Positions 14,204 through 16,886 of a stretch of DNA of 16,886 nucleotides are shown here, piece by piece. This DNA is from Clostridia bacterium (GTDB lineage Bacteria > Bacillota_A > Clostridia > Christensenellales > Aristaeellaceae), in assembly GCA_017620455.1 (NCBI GenBank), contig JAFZQK010000054.1, positions 1 to 16,886 of the forward strand, in the 5' to 3' direction. The first letter of the stretch is position 1, and each line of letters begins with the position of its first letter. Both the position numbers and the translations under genes were made by a program. Below the pieces are notes generated by a model, which saw only the letters and a program-made list of their open reading frames with translations, had not been told where the DNA came from and ran no database searches.

Positions 14204-14836
14204 ATGCGATACCGTCATTTCTTCTGGGATTTTGACGGCACGCTGTACGATACCTACGGGCGCATTGCCCGGGCCTTCCTTCGGGGGCTGCATGAACTGG
14301 GCGCGGACGCCTCATACGAGGAGGTCTACGCCCTGAACAAGCGGTCCAACCTGGAATGTGCCCGGGTTTTTGCTGCCCGGGGCGCGGGGACGGAGGAGGA
14401 ACTCCTCGCCGCCTACCGCCGCCATTCCGAGGAGGAGCCCATCGACGGCGTGCTCATGTACCCCGGGGCCAAGGACGTGCTGGAAACCGTCTGCCGCCTG
14501 GGGGGAAGCAATTATCTCTACACCCACCGGGGCGCCAGCCTGGAAGGCTATCTGCACAAGGACGGCATCCAGGCGCTGTTCGCAGACCGGATCACCAGCC
14601 TGGACGCCTTCCCCCGCAAGCCCGCCCCGGACGCGCTGAACCACCTGATCGAAAAGCACAGCCTTTCCCGGGTGGACTGCGTGATGATCGGCGACCGGAC
14701 GATCGACCTGGACGCCGGAAAAAACGCAGGCATCGCCTGCGCCCTGTTCGATCCCGACGGCCTCTGCCCCGGGTATGACACCCCGTGGCAGTTCAGAACC
14801 ATGAAAGAATTGAAAACCGCGCTGTGCGCGGAATAG
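14204..14836 (+). CDS. HAD-family hydrolase, phosphoglycolate-phosphatase-like
   Basis: This 210-residue HAD phosphatase has all four motifs: I is FWDFDGTLYDT with nucleophile D9 and acid/base D11, II is T107 in YLYTHRG, III is K139 in RKPAPD, and IV is GDRTIDLDAG with D164 and D168. A helical C1-type cap lies between about 15 and 85, as in Gph/beta-phosphoglucomutase relatives. It should hydrolyse a small phosphorylated metabolite in the cytosol; the substrate cannot be told. The ATG at 14204 is 5 bases after the mscL stop, and I see no ribosome binding site in the gap, so translation is probably coupled to mscL. The frame is open upstream, but the protein clearly begins at RYRHFFWDFDGT. Confidence 0.9.
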   Translation: MRYRHFFWDFDGTLYDTYGRIARAFLRGLHELGADASYEEVYALNKRSNLECARVFAARGAGTEEELLAAYRRHSEEEPIDGVLMYPGAKDVLETVCRLGGSNYLYTHRGASLEGYLHKDGIQALFADRITSLDAFPRKPAPDALNHLIEKHSLSRVDCVMIGDRTIDLDAGKNAGIACALFDPDGLCPGYDTPWQFRTMKELKTALCAE

Positions 14837-14923
14837 AAGCCCCCCGAGGGGAAGGCTTGTCCTTGCAAAATGCGCCTTGATTCCCTCCTGTGCCAGACGA
14901 ACAATCCGAAAAGAAATCTATAA

Positions 14924-16886
<1,963 letters not shown>

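Noticed and set aside
14837..14861. AAGCC...GGCTT inverted repeat just after the HAD gene
   Set aside because: A short stem with no T run after it; not supported as a terminator.

Overview
The window looks like chromosome of a GC-rich, spore-forming member of the Firmicutes (Clostridia). The grounds are a small acid-soluble spore protein gene, a clostridial-type gyrB, a YqeM-type methyltransferase, a YesN-like pseudo-receiver protein, strong GGAGG ribosome binding sites and sigma-A-like promoters, many with an extended -10. I cannot assign a genus. Coding density is high, and I see no phage, IS element, CRISPR array, tRNA or rRNA. Because codons are GC-rich, several very long open frames lie antisense to real genes; I treat these as shadows.

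Layout. (1) Bases 1-3400, + strand: the 3' end of a gene for an OB-fold-like protein and its terminator, then a two-gene unit of a cytosolic GH31 alpha-glycosidase and an AraC-type regulator, closed by a terminator whose left arm is the last codons of the regulator. (2) Bases 3413-9906, - strand, read right to left: an OmpR/PhoB response regulator and its histidine kinase (8-nt overlap); a DUF624/YesL-like membrane protein, an alpha/beta-type SASP and a YqeM-like methyltransferase, joined by overlaps; then a double zinc-ribbon membrane protein and a secreted TPM-domain protein. (3) Bases 10093-16886, + strand: a DUF1846 protein; an operon of a TTG-started pseudo-receiver protein and an SPFH-domain protein with a zinc-ribbon tail; an operon of MscL with a zinc-ribbon tail and a HAD phosphatase; and the first 595 codons of gyrB, which runs off the end.

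How the genes may work together. The zinc-ribbon/TPM pair and the SPFH protein correspond in architecture to YdjG, YdjH and YdjI, encoded with pspA in Bacillus subtilis as a membrane-stress module. Here they form two units about 7.3 kb apart, and no pspA is visible. The SPFH gene follows a regulator-like protein that has no DNA-binding domain, and the next operon encodes a mechanosensitive channel with a similar cysteine tail. I read the region as a possible envelope-stress neighbourhood; that is inference, as is any link to the adjacent two-component system. The GH31/AraC unit looks like a separate sugar-use cassette and gyrB is housekeeping.

Promoters can be proposed ahead of eight transcription units. 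Seven of them share a TGN element directly before the -10 box.
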